A DNA stretch of 30,833 bases from UBA5266 sp964610025 (GCA_964610025.1 CAZSTX010000022.1:1-30833), one strand, 5' to 3'. Shown: positions 15,836 through 25,151, numbered from the stretch's first letter. The notes: generated by a model not told the origin, from the sequence alone. Numbers and translations: made by a program.

Positions 15836-17518
15836 TTATTTAACTTTTCTAAACATACGGTTCCATCGTATTTTTCCATCGCCAAAATTTTTAAATTTAT
15901 CGAGCGAGAGCCATACAAAAGCTGTCTTTCCAACGATATGATCTTCTGGGACAAATCCCCAATATCGTGAGTCGGCAGAGTTGTGTCGGTTATCGCCCAT
16001 CATCCAGTAGTAATTCATTTTGAAAGTATAAGAGGTGGTTTCCTTATTATTTATATAAATTTTTCCATCTCGTTGTTCTACTTTATTGTTTTCGTAAATA
16101 CGAATAATACGCATATAGAGTTGAATGGAAGAGTCGTTTAAAGCAATGGTTGTTCCTGCTTTTGGGATAATAATTGGACCAAAATTGTCTTTGTTCCAAT
16201 TGTACCTTGGGTCATATGGCATAATGTCATTGTCATATTGCCCTAAGGTGTCTATTAATGCTTGTATACGGGTAATGTTATGAAATTCTTTTATTTTCTC
16301 TAATTGACTTTTGTATAGGCAAGCATAGTCTAAACCTATTCCTTCTTGAAAGTCTTCTTCATTAATATTGAGTTTGTGTCGAATAGAAGGATTTAATCCT
16401 ACACCATTATTGTAAATAAGATAGGAGTATTGCAGTTTTTCGGGAGTATAGGCAATTTTATCGTTAATATATAAAACGGCATTTTTGATTTCTAATTTAT
16501 CTCCTGCTATTGCAACGCAGCGTTTGATGTAATTTTCTCGTTTGTCGATAGGGCGTGCTACTACATGATATTCTTTCCACACTACTTCTCGTCCTTTCCC
16601 TACATAATATTCATAGCCATACTTCTGTATTAATTCTTGGTATTGATGTAATCCATTGTCTGACATATAGTATTTTCCTGCATATTCGTTAGGATTTTGA
16701 AATACTTTTTCTATAGTACGCACTACGGCATAATAACTTTCGTTTTGTCGCTCTAAAATAACAGTATCGCCATCGGGATAATTAAACACAACAGCATCAT
16801 TGCGTTTAATATGGGTTGTTCCCGGAAAACGATAGTAAGGAAGTTTTAGACTCTCAAGGTATGAGCGTGTGTATTTTGTAAATGGTAATGTGTGGTGTAC
16901 AAATGGGAATGCGATGATAGTTTGTGGTATTTTTGGTCCATAAGCCATTTTTGATACTGCTAAAAAATCTCCTACCATTAAAGTTCCCTCCATGGAGGAA
17001 GTAGGGATTTTATATAATTCGAATAAGAATGTTCTGATAATATATGCAGCTACTACGGCGTAAATAATAGCATCTATCCATTCGCGTGCTTTCGTTTTTT
17101 CTATTTTTTGTTCTTTTTTGTTCTTTAAATATTCCGTTTTAAAAACACCGATGCGTACCGAAGGTAGTTCTTTACGTTTTGTGTATTTTTCTTTAGAACT
17201 AAATCCTAAAAAAGGTATATATAGCCAAGAAAAAAAAGTGCCAAGTATAAGAATGGGGAAGGTAGTTTTGCCAAATGTACGTATAGTTTTCCAAGTCATC
17301 AACATTAGCATAAATATACTTAAATAGGGAATTGCTAAAAATATAAACCACCACATTGGGCGTTCTAATACTTTTAACCATATATATAAATTATAAAAAG
17401 GAATGAATGCATACCAGCCTTTAAAACCAGCTTTTTTAAATACGCCTATTAATCCAACAAATGTACCTATAAAACAAATTATAGTATATATTAAAAGAAA
17501 AGTTGAAGATATATGCAT
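15836..17518 (-). CDS. lepB: Signal peptidase I with N-terminal membrane extension
   Basis: This 560-residue inner-membrane protease removes signal peptides from exported proteins. Catalytic Ser175 lies in IPTSSMEGTL and the base Lys331 in YIKRCVAIAGDK; the late box MMGDNRHNSADSRYWGFVPEDHIVG is intact. Two features differ from the usual 250-350 residue enzyme: about 140 extra N-terminal residues with three to four hydrophobic helices (GWYAFIPFYNLYIW, a DUF5684-like segment), and an insertion of roughly 100 residues between the Lys box and the GDN box. Both are known in Bacteroidales forms. It is the last gene of the parA operon, 10 bases after dapB. Every secreted protein in this window, including the T9SS cargo, would be a client of this type of enzyme. 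Confidence 0.93.
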   Translation of the reverse strand: MHISSTFLLIYTIICFIGTFVGLIGVFKKAGFKGWYAFIPFYNLYIWLKVLERPMWWFIFLAIPYLSIFMLMLMTWKTIRTFGKTTFPILILGTFFSWLYIPFLGFSSKEKYTKRKELPSVRIGVFKTEYLKNKKEQKIEKTKAREWIDAIIYAVVAAYIIRTFLFELYKIPTSSMEGTLMVGDFLAVSKMAYGPKIPQTIIAFPFVHHTLPFTKYTRSYLESLKLPYYRFPGTTHIKRNDAVVFNYPDGDTVILERQNESYYAVVRTIEKVFQNPNEYAGKYYMSDNGLHQYQELIQKYGYEYYVGKGREVVWKEYHVVARPIDKRENYIKRCVAIAGDKLEIKNAVLYINDKIAYTPEKLQYSYLIYNNGVGLNPSIRHKLNINEEDFQEGIGLDYACLYKSQLEKIKEFHNITRIQALIDTLGQYDNDIMPYDPRYNWNKDNFGPIIIPKAGTTIALNDSSIQLYMRIIRIYENNKVEQRDGKIYINNKETTSYTFKMNYYWMMGDNRHNSADSRYWGFVPEDHIVGKTAFVWLSLDKFKNFGDGKIRWNRMFRKVK

Positions 17519-17528
17519 GGGTTAAAAT

Positions 17529-18245
17529 TTAAAAGGTCAACATATCTTTCATTTTAAAAATTCCTTTTTTCCCTTTTAGCCACTCGGCAGCTATGACAGC
17601 TCCTATAGCAAATGATTTTCTATTAAAAGCAGTGTGTTTAATTTCAATTTCATCTAATTCGGAAGAATAAGTAACGGAGTGAGTTCCTATTATATCACCA
17701 ATTCGTTGTGATTTAATAGACAGTTCTGATTTTATATCATTTTCTTCATTTGTCCAAGCTTCTTTGTTGCCTAAAAAACGGATAATATTATTAGCTAAAT
17801 GGATAGCTGTTCCGCTTGGACTATCTTTTTTGCTAGCATGGTGTGTTTCTTCAATACTTACGTCATATTCTTCACGTCCACGCATTATTTGCGCTAAAAG
17901 GCGATTGAGTTCAAAGAAAAGATTTACTCCAAGACTAAAATTAGAAGTATAAAACATTGTTTGACGAAGTTCTAAACATTTGTCTTTTACTTCTTCTAAT
18001 CGATGATACCATCCTGTAGTTCCTATTACAATTGGAATGTTATGCTCAAAGCAACGATAAATGTTATTAATAACAACTTCGGGAGTGGAAAAATCAATGG
18101 CTACATCAGCTTTTAGAAATTCATTGTAACTCTTTTTCCAATCATCTTCGTTGTCAATAAAAGCAACAACTTGATGTTTTCTTTCTAAGGCGACTAATTC
18201 TATTTGTTCGCCCATCTTACCATAGCCAAATATAACTATATTCAT
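17529..18245 (-). CDS. dapB: 4-hydroxy-tetrahydrodipicolinate reductase
   Basis: This 238-residue cytoplasmic enzyme reduces hydroxy-tetrahydrodipicolinate with NAD(P)H, a step towards lysine and meso-diaminopimelate for peptidoglycan. The N-terminal nucleotide-binding motif VIFGYGKMG is at 4-12 and VIGTTGW at 73-79. The signature EETHHASKKDSPSGTA holds the catalytic His135/136 and Lys139. It is somewhat shorter than the E. coli enzyme (about 270), as in other Bacteroidota. It starts 1 base after the DUF5683 gene and is translationally close to it. Confidence 0.95.
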   Translation of the reverse strand: MNIVIFGYGKMGEQIELVALERKHQVVAFIDNEDDWKKSYNEFLKADVAIDFSTPEVVINNIYRCFEHNIPIVIGTTGWYHRLEEVKDKCLELRQTMFYTSNFSLGVNLFFELNRLLAQIMRGREEYDVSIEETHHASKKDSPSGTAIHLANNIIRFLGNKEAWTNEENDIKSELSIKSQRIGDIIGTHSVTYSSELDEIEIKHTAFNRKSFAIGAVIAAEWLKGKKGIFKMKDMLTF

Positions 18246-18246
18246 A

Positions 18247-18906
18247 TTATTTAAAGTTTAATTGTAATGTTAATCCGATATTGGTACGTATATGTGAAAA
18301 CGCATAAAAAGAACTATTATTATGAAAAGGAATAAATTGCAGTGAGAGATCGTTTGAGACATTAAATCCCATTAAATGGGCATCAACACTTGCATCTACA
18401 ATATTGAGAATGTATAATATACTAAGAGCAATAATAGATATTTCCATATTTCTACGATTAGTATTTTCGTATGCATATATGTTTTCAGTGTTAAGATTTG
18501 CTAATTTAGTATTAAAAGTATTGCTATTGTTATTTAATCGCAAGCGGTATTCTGTGCGATAAATGACGTATTCTTTATGGAAATAATAAATAAAAAAACT
18601 ACTTGCTCCTAATCCTGCATATACGATAGGGACTTTCCAGTATTTACGATTATATATTTGTCCTAAACCCGGCATTGCTGATGATAACCATGTAGCAGTT
18701 TTTGGATTTGCTGTCCATTCTTTATTTTTTTTTACTTTTTTTTCTGTAGATGTAGGATAATCGGTAGTAGCTATTTCATCTTTATTCAATGTAGTATCCA
18801 ATACTATTATAGGCGATGATACATTGTTTTGTGTTATACTATCTTGTTGTGCCTTTAGTTGTAGTATAAAAAAAAACATGAAAAATAAACCAATTATTTT
18901 TTTCAT
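18247..18906 (-). CDS. DUF5683 membrane protein
   Basis: This 219-residue protein has a signal peptide (1-19, ending QLKAQ), a variable Asn/Thr/Lys-rich spacer and the DUF5683 core beginning WTANPKTATWLSSAMPGLG and continuing QIYNRKYWKVP. Two hydrophobic stretches (about 90-107 and 152-170) probably cross or enter a membrane. The family lies beside parB and dapB in many Bacteroidales, so it may have a role in envelope growth, but its function is not established. It is separated from parB by 10 bases and from dapB by 1. Confidence 0.75.
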   Translation of the reverse strand: MKKIIGLFFMFFFILQLKAQQDSITQNNVSSPIIVLDTTLNKDEIATTDYPTSTEKKVKKNKEWTANPKTATWLSSAMPGLGQIYNRKYWKVPIVYAGLGASSFFIYYFHKEYVIYRTEYRLRLNNNSNTFNTKLANLNTENIYAYENTNRRNMEISIIALSILYILNIVDASVDAHLMGFNVSNDLSLQFIPFHNNSSFYAFSHIRTNIGLTLQLNFK

Positions 18907-18916
18907 TTAATTCGGA

Positions 18917-19813
18917 TTATTTTTTTATTAATGATAATATTCTATTGAGTTCTTCTTCTGATGTGAATTGTATTGTTATATTACCTTTTCCTTTTAAATT
19001 ATATTTGATGTCTACTTTAGTTTTTAGATTTGTAGTGAGCGATTGTTTTACTAACTGTAAGTGTTTAGGTAAGTTAATGCGAATAGTTTTCGTGGGGTTG
19101 TTTTGTTGTATTTTACGTATTATATCTTCTGTTTGTCGAACAGAAAGTTTTTGATTAATTATTTTTTCAACTAAATTTTCTTGTGTTGTAGTGTTTTCGA
19201 TTGCTACAAGTGCTCTTGCGTGTCCAAAAGATATTAAATTATTAATTAATGCTTGTTGTGTTTTTAGTTCTAATTTTAATAAGCGTAAATAGTTCGTTAC
19301 AACAGAACGACTTTTTGCCACTTTTTCAGCTAAACTTTCTTGAGTTATATTGCATTCATTAAGTAAACGTTGTAGCGAAAGAGCAATTTCGATAGGGTTT
19401 AAATTTTCTCTTTGAATGTTTTCAATTAAAGCCATTTCAATTACTTGCAAATCAGTAGCGGTGCGTATATAGGCAGGAATAGTTGTTAGTTCTGCCATTT
19501 GAGAAGCTCTCACACGTCGCTCGCCCGAAATTAATTGGTAAGTGTCGTTGTCTATTTTTCTAACAGTAATGGGCTGGATAATACCATATTGTTTGATAGA
19601 TTCGACAAGTTCATTCAATGCTATTTCTTCAAAATTATTTCTTGGTTGATATGGATTTGTTTGTATGCTATTTAATTTAATGAAACTAAAATCAGCGGCT
19701 TTGTATCTACTTGGGGAGTCGTAAGCCACTACAGATTCGTCGGGAGTAACATTTCCTAATAAAGCACTTAGTCCTCTACCTAATCCTTTTTGTGATGATT
19801 TATTTTCAGCCAT
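18917..19813 (-). CDS. parB: Chromosome-partitioning protein ParB
   Basis: This 298-residue DNA-binding CTPase-type ParB should load on parS sites near the origin and work with ParA in chromosome segregation. It opens with the chromosomal signature KGLGRGLSALLG (9-20). The nuclease-like N-terminal domain shows the GERRVRASQMAE box and ALIENIQRENLNPIE. A helix-turn-helix follows (TQESLAEKVAKSRSVVTNYLRLLKL) and a C-terminal dimerisation domain. It is 7 bases after parA. I found no obvious parS in this window by eye. Confidence 0.95.
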   Translation of the reverse strand: MAENKSSQKGLGRGLSALLGNVTPDESVVAYDSPSRYKAADFSFIKLNSIQTNPYQPRNNFEEIALNELVESIKQYGIIQPITVRKIDNDTYQLISGERRVRASQMAELTTIPAYIRTATDLQVIEMALIENIQRENLNPIEIALSLQRLLNECNITQESLAEKVAKSRSVVTNYLRLLKLELKTQQALINNLISFGHARALVAIENTTTQENLVEKIINQKLSVRQTEDIIRKIQQNNPTKTIRINLPKHLQLVKQSLTTNLKTKVDIKYNLKGKGNITIQFTSEEELNRILSLIKK

Positions 19814-19820
19814 ATCTTGG

Positions 19821-20591
19821 TTATTTCATGTTGTTTTTCACTAAAATTTCTCGTGCTAAATTTAAATAATTTAAAGCACCTTTCGATGAGGCATCGTACA
19901 TTAATGCTGGTTTCTGATGGCTTGGCGCTTCTCCTAATCTGACATTACGGTAAATAACAGTGTTGAAAACTAAATTTTTAAAATGTGTACGTACATCTTC
20001 TAATACTTGATTGCTTAATCTTAAACGATTGTCATACATTGTTAATAAAATGCCTTCAATATTGAGATTGTTATTGAGGTTTGTTTGCACTATTTTGATA
20101 GTACTTAATAATTTTCCTAATCCTTCTAAAGCAAAATATTCGCATTGTACTGGAATCAATACGGTATCAGAGGCAGTTAATGCATTGACTGTGATTAAAC
20201 CTAATGAGGGAGCGCAATCTATTAAAATAAATTTATATTCATCTTTGATTGGTGCAATCATTTGCTGCATTAGCTTTTCTCTTGCTGGCATATTAATTAT
20301 TTCTAATTCTGCCCCAACTAAATCAATGTTTGCAGGTAGTAATGATAAATTTGGAACATTAGTAGCATGTATTGCCTTTTTAATGTCGCATTCTTCTAAC
20401 ATTACTTCGTATATACTATTGGTAATATTATTAGGGTTTATTCCTAAGCCTGAACTAGTATTTGCTTGCGGATCTGCATCAATAAGTAAAGTTTTATATT
20501 CTAATATTGCTAAACTGGCAGCTAAATTAATAGCTGTAGTAGTTTTACCTACACCACCTTTTTGATTTGCAATAGCAATTATTTTTCCCAT
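19821..20591 (-). CDS. parA: Chromosome-partitioning ATPase ParA (Soj)
   Basis: This 256-residue Walker-type ATPase has a deviant Walker A motif KGGVGKTTTAINLA (residues 10-23), the Walker A' region LLIDADPQANTSSGLG and Walker B FILIDCAPSLGL. The short N-terminus without a DNA-binding extension is that of chromosomal Soj-type ParA rather than large plasmid ParA. ATP-bound dimers would coat the nucleoid and pull ParB-parS complexes. It is the first gene of the parA-parB-DUF5683-dapB-lepB operon and has a full-consensus promoter 23 bases upstream. Confidence 0.96.
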   Translation of the reverse strand: MGKIIAIANQKGGVGKTTTAINLAASLAILEYKTLLIDADPQANTSSGLGINPNNITNSIYEVMLEECDIKKAIHATNVPNLSLLPANIDLVGAELEIINMPAREKLMQQMIAPIKDEYKFILIDCAPSLGLITVNALTASDTVLIPVQCEYFALEGLGKLLSTIKIVQTNLNNNLNIEGILLTMYDNRLRLSNQVLEDVRTHFKNLVFNTVIYRNVRLGEAPSHQKPALMYDASSKGALNYLNLAREILVKNNMK

Positions 20592-20613
20592 TTTATATGT
20601 CTTTTAAAGAATT

Positions 20614-20623
20614 TGCAAAGATA
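20614..20623 (-). promoter_or_regulatory. -7 promoter element for the parA operon
   Basis: The minus strand reads TATCTTTGCA, a full match to TAnnTTTGnA, 23 bases before the parA ATG. No -33 TTG is evident. Confidence 0.6.
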
Positions 20624-20679
20624 ATTATTTTTTCCATTAAAATCTTATTCTTACTTAGTAAATTTTTAAACATTTTTTG

Positions 20680-22671
20680 TTAAAATAAATTATCTATAAG
20701 ATTATTGTCAACAAGATGTGGCAAGGTAATTTTTAAATTAGCATTTTTATCCATAGCTCTTTTTATAGCAAAGATAGCGCCTTCATTTCTCGCCCATGCT
20801 CGTCGTGATATACCATTGTTTACATCCCAATCTAACATCATTTCAAGACGTTTGCTCGCTTCGCTACTTCCGTCTAACACTAATCCAAAACCTCCGTTAA
20901 TCACTTCTCCCCAGCCAACACCTCCGCCATTGTGTATGCTAACCCATGTGGCACCGCGGAAAGCATCGCCAATAACATTGTGTATTGCCATATCTGCCGT
21001 AAAAGCTGAACCGTCATATATATTAGATGTTTCGCGGAAGGGAGAGTCTGTCCCCGATACATCGTGATGGTCTCTTCCTAATACAATAGGTGCAGAAATT
21101 ATTCCTTCTTTTATAGCTTTATTAAAAGCGAGGGCAATTCTTATACGTCCTTCGGCATCAGCATATAATATGCGTGCTTGTGAGCCGACTACTAATTTGT
21201 TTTGTTTTGCTCCTTTTATCCATTGTATATTATCGTACATTTGTTGTTTGATGTTGTCGGGAACGGTTTTAGCTATAGTATTGAGTATCTCCATAGCTAT
21301 ATTATCGCTTATGTCAAGATCTTTTGGTTTTGCAGATGTGCATACCCAGCGGAAAGGTCCAAAACCATAATCAAAACACATAGGTCCCATAATATCTTGC
21401 ACATAAGAAGGGTATTTAAAAGTGCCATCAGCATTAAGGATATTAGCGCCCGCTCTGCTTGACTCTAATAAAAAAGCATTCCCATAGTCAAAGAAATACA
21501 TGCCTTTGGAAGCTAATCGATTAATTGCATTTACATGACGTTGTAAACTTTCTTGTACTTTTTCTTTAAATAGTACTGGATTTTCAACCATCATTTCATT
21601 AGCTGCTTCAAAACTTAATCCCATTGGATAATAACCTCCTGCCCATGGATTGTGTAAAGAAGTTTGATCGGAACCTAAATCTACTTGAATATTTTTATTA
21701 GCAAGGTATTCCCAAAGTTCTACAATGTTTCCTTGGTATGCAAAAGAACGTGCTATTTTTTCTGACCGTGCTTTTTCAACTTTTTCTATTAGTATATCCA
21801 GATTATCTTCGACTTCGTCTACCCATTGTTGTTGATAACGTTTTTGAGTAGCTGCCGGGTTTATTTCGGCAGTTATCGAAACGACACCTGCTATATTTCC
21901 TGCTTTGGGTTGTGCGCCAGACATGCCGCCTAAACCAGCTGTTACAAATAATCTTCCTGCTGTATTTTTGCCAATTTTACGGCATGCGTTCATTACGGTA
22001 ATGGTGGTTCCATGTACGATACCTTGAGGTCCTATATACATATAAGAACCAGCAGTCATTTGCCCATACTGAGTAACTCCCAAAGCATTGAAACGTTCCC
22101 AATCTTCTTGTTTTGAGTAGTTTGGTATCATCATTCCGTTGCTAACAATTACTCTTGGGGCGTTTTTATGAGATGGAAATAAACCCATAGGATGCCCACT
22201 ATACATAATAAGTGTTTGTTCGTCTGTCATATTGGTTAAATATTGCATCGTTAGTAGGTATTGCCCCCAATTTTGAAAGACAGCTCCATTGCCTCCATAA
22301 GTTATTAACTCATGAGGATGTTGGGCTACTTTTTTATCTAAATTGTTTTGAATCATATGCATAATCGCTGCTGCTTGTTGGCATTTTGCTGGATATTCAT
22401 TGATGGGGCGTGCATACATTTCGTAAGACGGTATAAAGCGATACATATATATTCTTCCATACTTATTCAGCTCTTCTGCAAATTCTTTAGCTAATAGTTT
22501 GTGATGATTAGGGGAGAAGTAACGCAAAGCATTTCGAATAGCCAATTTTTTTTCATTAGCATTTAAAATATCTTTTCTTTTGGGAGCATGACTAATACTT
22601 GTATCTAATTGGTATGGTGGTGGGAGTGTTGAAGGTATTCCTTTTCGTATTTCTTCTTGAAATGAGGTCAT
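20680..22671 (-). CDS. hutU: Urocanate hydratase
   Basis: This 663-residue enzyme adds water to urocanate to make imidazolonepropionate in histidine breakdown, using tightly bound NAD+ as an electrophile. The NAD-binding region TAGLGGMSGAQPKAGN is intact. Further family segments are ITYGGNGAVFQNWGQY, the Cys-containing GFGPFRWVCTSAKP and SIHNGGGVGWGEVINGGFG. It is about 110 residues longer than the Pseudomonas enzyme, which is usual for the long form in Bacteroidales. No other hut gene (hutH, hutI, ftcD or hutG) lies in the window. It has groEL and its terminator upstream and no clear -7 match before its start. Confidence 0.95.
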   Translation of the reverse strand: MTSFQEEIRKGIPSTLPPPYQLDTSISHAPKRKDILNANEKKLAIRNALRYFSPNHHKLLAKEFAEELNKYGRIYMYRFIPSYEMYARPINEYPAKCQQAAAIMHMIQNNLDKKVAQHPHELITYGGNGAVFQNWGQYLLTMQYLTNMTDEQTLIMYSGHPMGLFPSHKNAPRVIVSNGMMIPNYSKQEDWERFNALGVTQYGQMTAGSYMYIGPQGIVHGTTITVMNACRKIGKNTAGRLFVTAGLGGMSGAQPKAGNIAGVVSITAEINPAATQKRYQQQWVDEVEDNLDILIEKVEKARSEKIARSFAYQGNIVELWEYLANKNIQVDLGSDQTSLHNPWAGGYYPMGLSFEAANEMMVENPVLFKEKVQESLQRHVNAINRLASKGMYFFDYGNAFLLESSRAGANILNADGTFKYPSYVQDIMGPMCFDYGFGPFRWVCTSAKPKDLDISDNIAMEILNTIAKTVPDNIKQQMYDNIQWIKGAKQNKLVVGSQARILYADAEGRIRIALAFNKAIKEGIISAPIVLGRDHHDVSGTDSPFRETSNIYDGSAFTADMAIHNVIGDAFRGATWVSIHNGGGVGWGEVINGGFGLVLDGSSEASKRLEMMLDWDVNNGISRRAWARNEGAIFAIKRAMDKNANLKITLPHLVDNNLIDNLF

Positions 22672-22710
22672 AAATATTTATTTTTTATTATTATAATCGT
22701 ACGGATATAT

Positions 22711-22744
22711 AAAAAAAAGACTCATTATATTATAACGAGTCTTT
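22711..22744 (-). terminator. Rho-independent terminator after groEL
   Basis: AAAGACTC (22716-22723) pairs with GAGTCTTT (22737-22744). On the minus strand the hairpin is followed by a run of T bases (complement of 22711-22718). It lies 26 bases past the groEL stop. Confidence 0.85.
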
Positions 22745-22769
22745 AATATTATTATTATAAAAGAAATGA

Positions 22770-24404
22770 TTAGTACATTCCACCAGGCATACCGCCACCC
22801 ATTGGAGGCATTGCTGGAGGATTTTCTTCTTTAATTTCTGCTAAAACACATTCAGTTGTCAATAACATTCCTGCAATTGAAGCTGCATTTTCGAGGGCAA
22901 TTCTTGCCACTTTTGTTGGGTCGATAACTCCTGACAACATAAGGTCTTCGTATTTTTCAGTACGAGCATTAAAGCCGAAGTTTTCTTTTTCATTTTTTAC
23001 TTTATTAACAACAATAGAACCTTCTAATCCTGCATTTTCAACAATTTGTCTTAATGGTTCTTCTAATGCACGACGTATGATTTCGATTCCAAATCTTTCG
23101 TCATCATTTTCAGCTTTAAGGTTGTTTAATGTTTTCATTGCGCGGATATATCCTACACCGCCACCAGGTAATATGCCTTCTTCGATAGCTGCTCGTGTAG
23201 CATGCAATGCATCGTCAAAACGGTCTTTCTTTTCTTTCATTTCAACTTCTGATGCAGCGCCTACATAAATTACAGCAACACCACCAGCTAATTTAGCTAA
23301 ACGTTCTTGTAATTTTTCGCGGTCGTAATCTGAAGTCGATTTCTCGATATGCGATTTTATTTGAGAGATACGTGCTTTAATATCGTCTTTGTTGCCTTTG
23401 CCACTAACGATAGTTGTGTTTTCTTTATCTACCGTAATTTTTTCGGCTTGACCTAACATATCCAATTCGGTTTCTTCAAGTTTATATCCTTTTTCATCTG
23501 ATATAACTACGCCTCCTGTTAAGATAGCAATGTCTTCTAACATTTCTTTTCTTCTATCTCCAAAACCGGGAGCTTTTACAGCGACTATTTTTAAAGAACC
23601 ACGCAAACGATTAACTACCAATGTAGCTAATGCTTCACTTTCAACATCTTCTGCAATGACTAAAAGAGGTCTACCTGTTTGAATAACTTTTTCTAATACA
23701 GGAAGGAAATCTTTCATATTGCTAATTTTTTTGTCATATATTAATATGTAGGGATTTTCGTATACTACTTCCATTTTTTCAGTATCGGTAACAAAATAAG
23801 CAGAAATATATCCTCTGTCAAATTGCATACCTTCTACTATTTTCACTTCAGTATCTGTTCCTTTGGCTTCTTCAATAGTGATAACGCCTTCTTTTTTTAC
23901 GATTTGCATTGCTTCTGTAATCATTTCGCCAACAGAATGGTCGTTATTAGCCGAAATGGTTGCTACTTGTTTTATTTTTTCGTGACTTTCGCCTATTTCT
24001 TTAGAGCGTTTTTTTAAATCTTCGACTACTATAGCAACGCCTTTGTCAATGCCACGTTTTAAATCCATGGGATTAGCTCCTGCTGTTACATATTTAATTC
24101 CATGATTAAATATAATTTGTGCTAATACTGTGGCAGTAGTAGTACCGTCGCCAGCTTGGTCGTTGGTTTTAGATGCAACTTCTTTGACCATTTGAGCACC
24201 CATGTTTTCTATAGTGTTTTCTAATTCTATCTCCTTAGCTACTGTAACACCGTCTTTTGTTATTTGGGGAGCGCCAAATTTCTTGTCTATAATAACGTTT
24301 CTTCCTTTAGGTCCTAAGGTTACTTTTACTGCATTGCTTAAAGCATCAACTCCTTTTTTTAAATTTTCTCTTGCTTCCCAGTTATATAAAATTTCTTTAG
24401 CCAT
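22770..24404 (-). CDS. groEL: Chaperonin GroEL (Hsp60)
   Basis: This 544-residue subunit of the double-ring cytoplasmic chaperonin folds newly made and stressed proteins with ATP and GroES. It has the ATP-binding segments VTLGPKGRNVI and GDGTTTATVLAQ, the conserved AAIEEGILPGGGVGYIRA, and a Gly/Met-rich tail ending PPMGGGMPGGMY. Length is standard with no gaps. It is 31 bases after groES and closed by a hairpin terminator. I see no CIRCE operator in front of groES. Confidence 0.98.
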   Translation of the reverse strand: MAKEILYNWEARENLKKGVDALSNAVKVTLGPKGRNVIIDKKFGAPQITKDGVTVAKEIELENTIENMGAQMVKEVASKTNDQAGDGTTTATVLAQIIFNHGIKYVTAGANPMDLKRGIDKGVAIVVEDLKKRSKEIGESHEKIKQVATISANNDHSVGEMITEAMQIVKKEGVITIEEAKGTDTEVKIVEGMQFDRGYISAYFVTDTEKMEVVYENPYILIYDKKISNMKDFLPVLEKVIQTGRPLLVIAEDVESEALATLVVNRLRGSLKIVAVKAPGFGDRRKEMLEDIAILTGGVVISDEKGYKLEETELDMLGQAEKITVDKENTTIVSGKGNKDDIKARISQIKSHIEKSTSDYDREKLQERLAKLAGGVAVIYVGAASEVEMKEKKDRFDDALHATRAAIEEGILPGGGVGYIRAMKTLNNLKAENDDERFGIEIIRRALEEPLRQIVENAGLEGSIVVNKVKNEKENFGFNARTEKYEDLMLSGVIDPTKVARIALENAASIAGMLLTTECVLAEIKEENPPAMPPMGGGMPGGMY

Positions 24405-24435
24405 AATTTTTATTTTTTTTTGGATTTATAAATCA

Positions 24436-24711
24436 TTAAATAATTGCGAAAATATCCGACTCTTTCATAATCAGATAATCATTTCCATCTATATTAATTT
24501 CTGTCCCAGAATATTTTCCATAAAGGACGAAATCACCTACTTTTACAGTTAATGGCTCGTCTTTTTTTCCTGTTCCGACAGCTACAATAGTGCCTTTTTG
24601 TGGTTTTTCTTTTGCTGTGTCTGGAATAATAATTCCACCTGACGTTTTTTCTTCAGAGGGAGCTGGCTCTATCAACACCCTGTCTGCTAATGGTTTTACA
24701 TTTACTTTCAT
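24436..24711 (-). CDS. groES: Co-chaperonin GroES (Hsp10)
   Basis: This 91-residue protein caps the GroEL ring. It carries PLADRVLIEPAPSEEKTSGG at the N-terminus, the mobile-loop region KTSGGIIIPDTAKEKPQ, and VGDFVLYGKYSGTEI. Size is normal. It is first in a two-gene operon with groEL. The upstream region shows no consensus -7 element; TAATTTACAA on the minus strand near 24735 with a TTG about 16 bases earlier is a weak candidate. Confidence 0.97.
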   Translation of the reverse strand: MKVNVKPLADRVLIEPAPSEEKTSGGIIIPDTAKEKPQKGTIVAVGTGKKDEPLTVKVGDFVLYGKYSGTEINIDGNDYLIMKESDIFAII

Positions 24712-25010
24712 ATCGTTTTCTTATTTATGTTTTTGTAAATTATTAATTTTTTTTGACGCAAGTGGTATTACTAATTTTATGCCAATTAAAACTGCTGTTA
24801 GAAAGGATTTGAAAGGTGTTAGCCTTATTTGTCTAATTATCAAATAAATAATCTTTGTTTGGCTTTTGTTTTATATAAATAGAAGCAGACATTTTGGCAG
24901 TTTTAATGTCAGCGATGTGTTTTTTTTCTTCATTATATAGAAAATGTACGAAATAATACTATTTTTTAACCTTTTTTTAACAAAAAGGATTTTTATGAAA
25001 AATAATTATG

Positions 25011-25020
25011 TACTTTTGCA
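25011..25020 (+). promoter_or_regulatory. -7 promoter element for the T9SS cargo operon
   Basis: TACTTTTGCA, a full consensus match, 131 bases before the ATG, implying a long leader of about 125 bases. Confidence 0.6.
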
Positions 25021-25028
25021 ATGCTAAA

Positions 25029-25047
25029 AAAGTCTGATAAAGACTTT
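25029..25047 (+). promoter_or_regulatory. 5' leader stem-loop of the T9SS cargo transcript
   Basis: AAAGTCT (25029-25035) pairs with AGACTTT (25041-25047) around a five-base loop. It starts about where transcription should begin from the 25011 promoter, so it would sit at the very 5' end of the mRNA. There is no T tract, so it is not a terminator. A stabilising hairpin is the simplest reading. Confidence 0.45.
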
Positions 25048-25151
25048 GAATTATATTTGTATTATAATATTTTAAATATTGTATATGAATATAATGTATT
25101 TTTATGATGATGTATGAAATATAATAATAATAACAAAAAATATATTCGATA

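Larger units (their letters stand above)
24712..25151. other. Divergent intergenic region between groES and the T9SS cargo operon
   Basis: This 440-base gene-free stretch holds a weak leftward promoter candidate near 24735, a full-consensus rightward -7 element at 25011-25020 and a leader hairpin at 25029-25047. The remaining 24760-24990 is AT-rich without an ORF, RNA gene or repeat that I can support. The part after 25047 is an untranslated leader of about 100 bases, very rich in A and T. Confidence 0.65.

Noticed and set aside
20011..20565. 184-residue ORF on the plus strand opposite parA
   Set aside because: parA is unmistakable on the other strand; this frame is a shadow of it with no family resemblance.
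24712..24760. CIRCE-type heat-shock operator before groES
   Set aside because: No TTAGCACTC/GAGTGCTAA inverted repeat is present.
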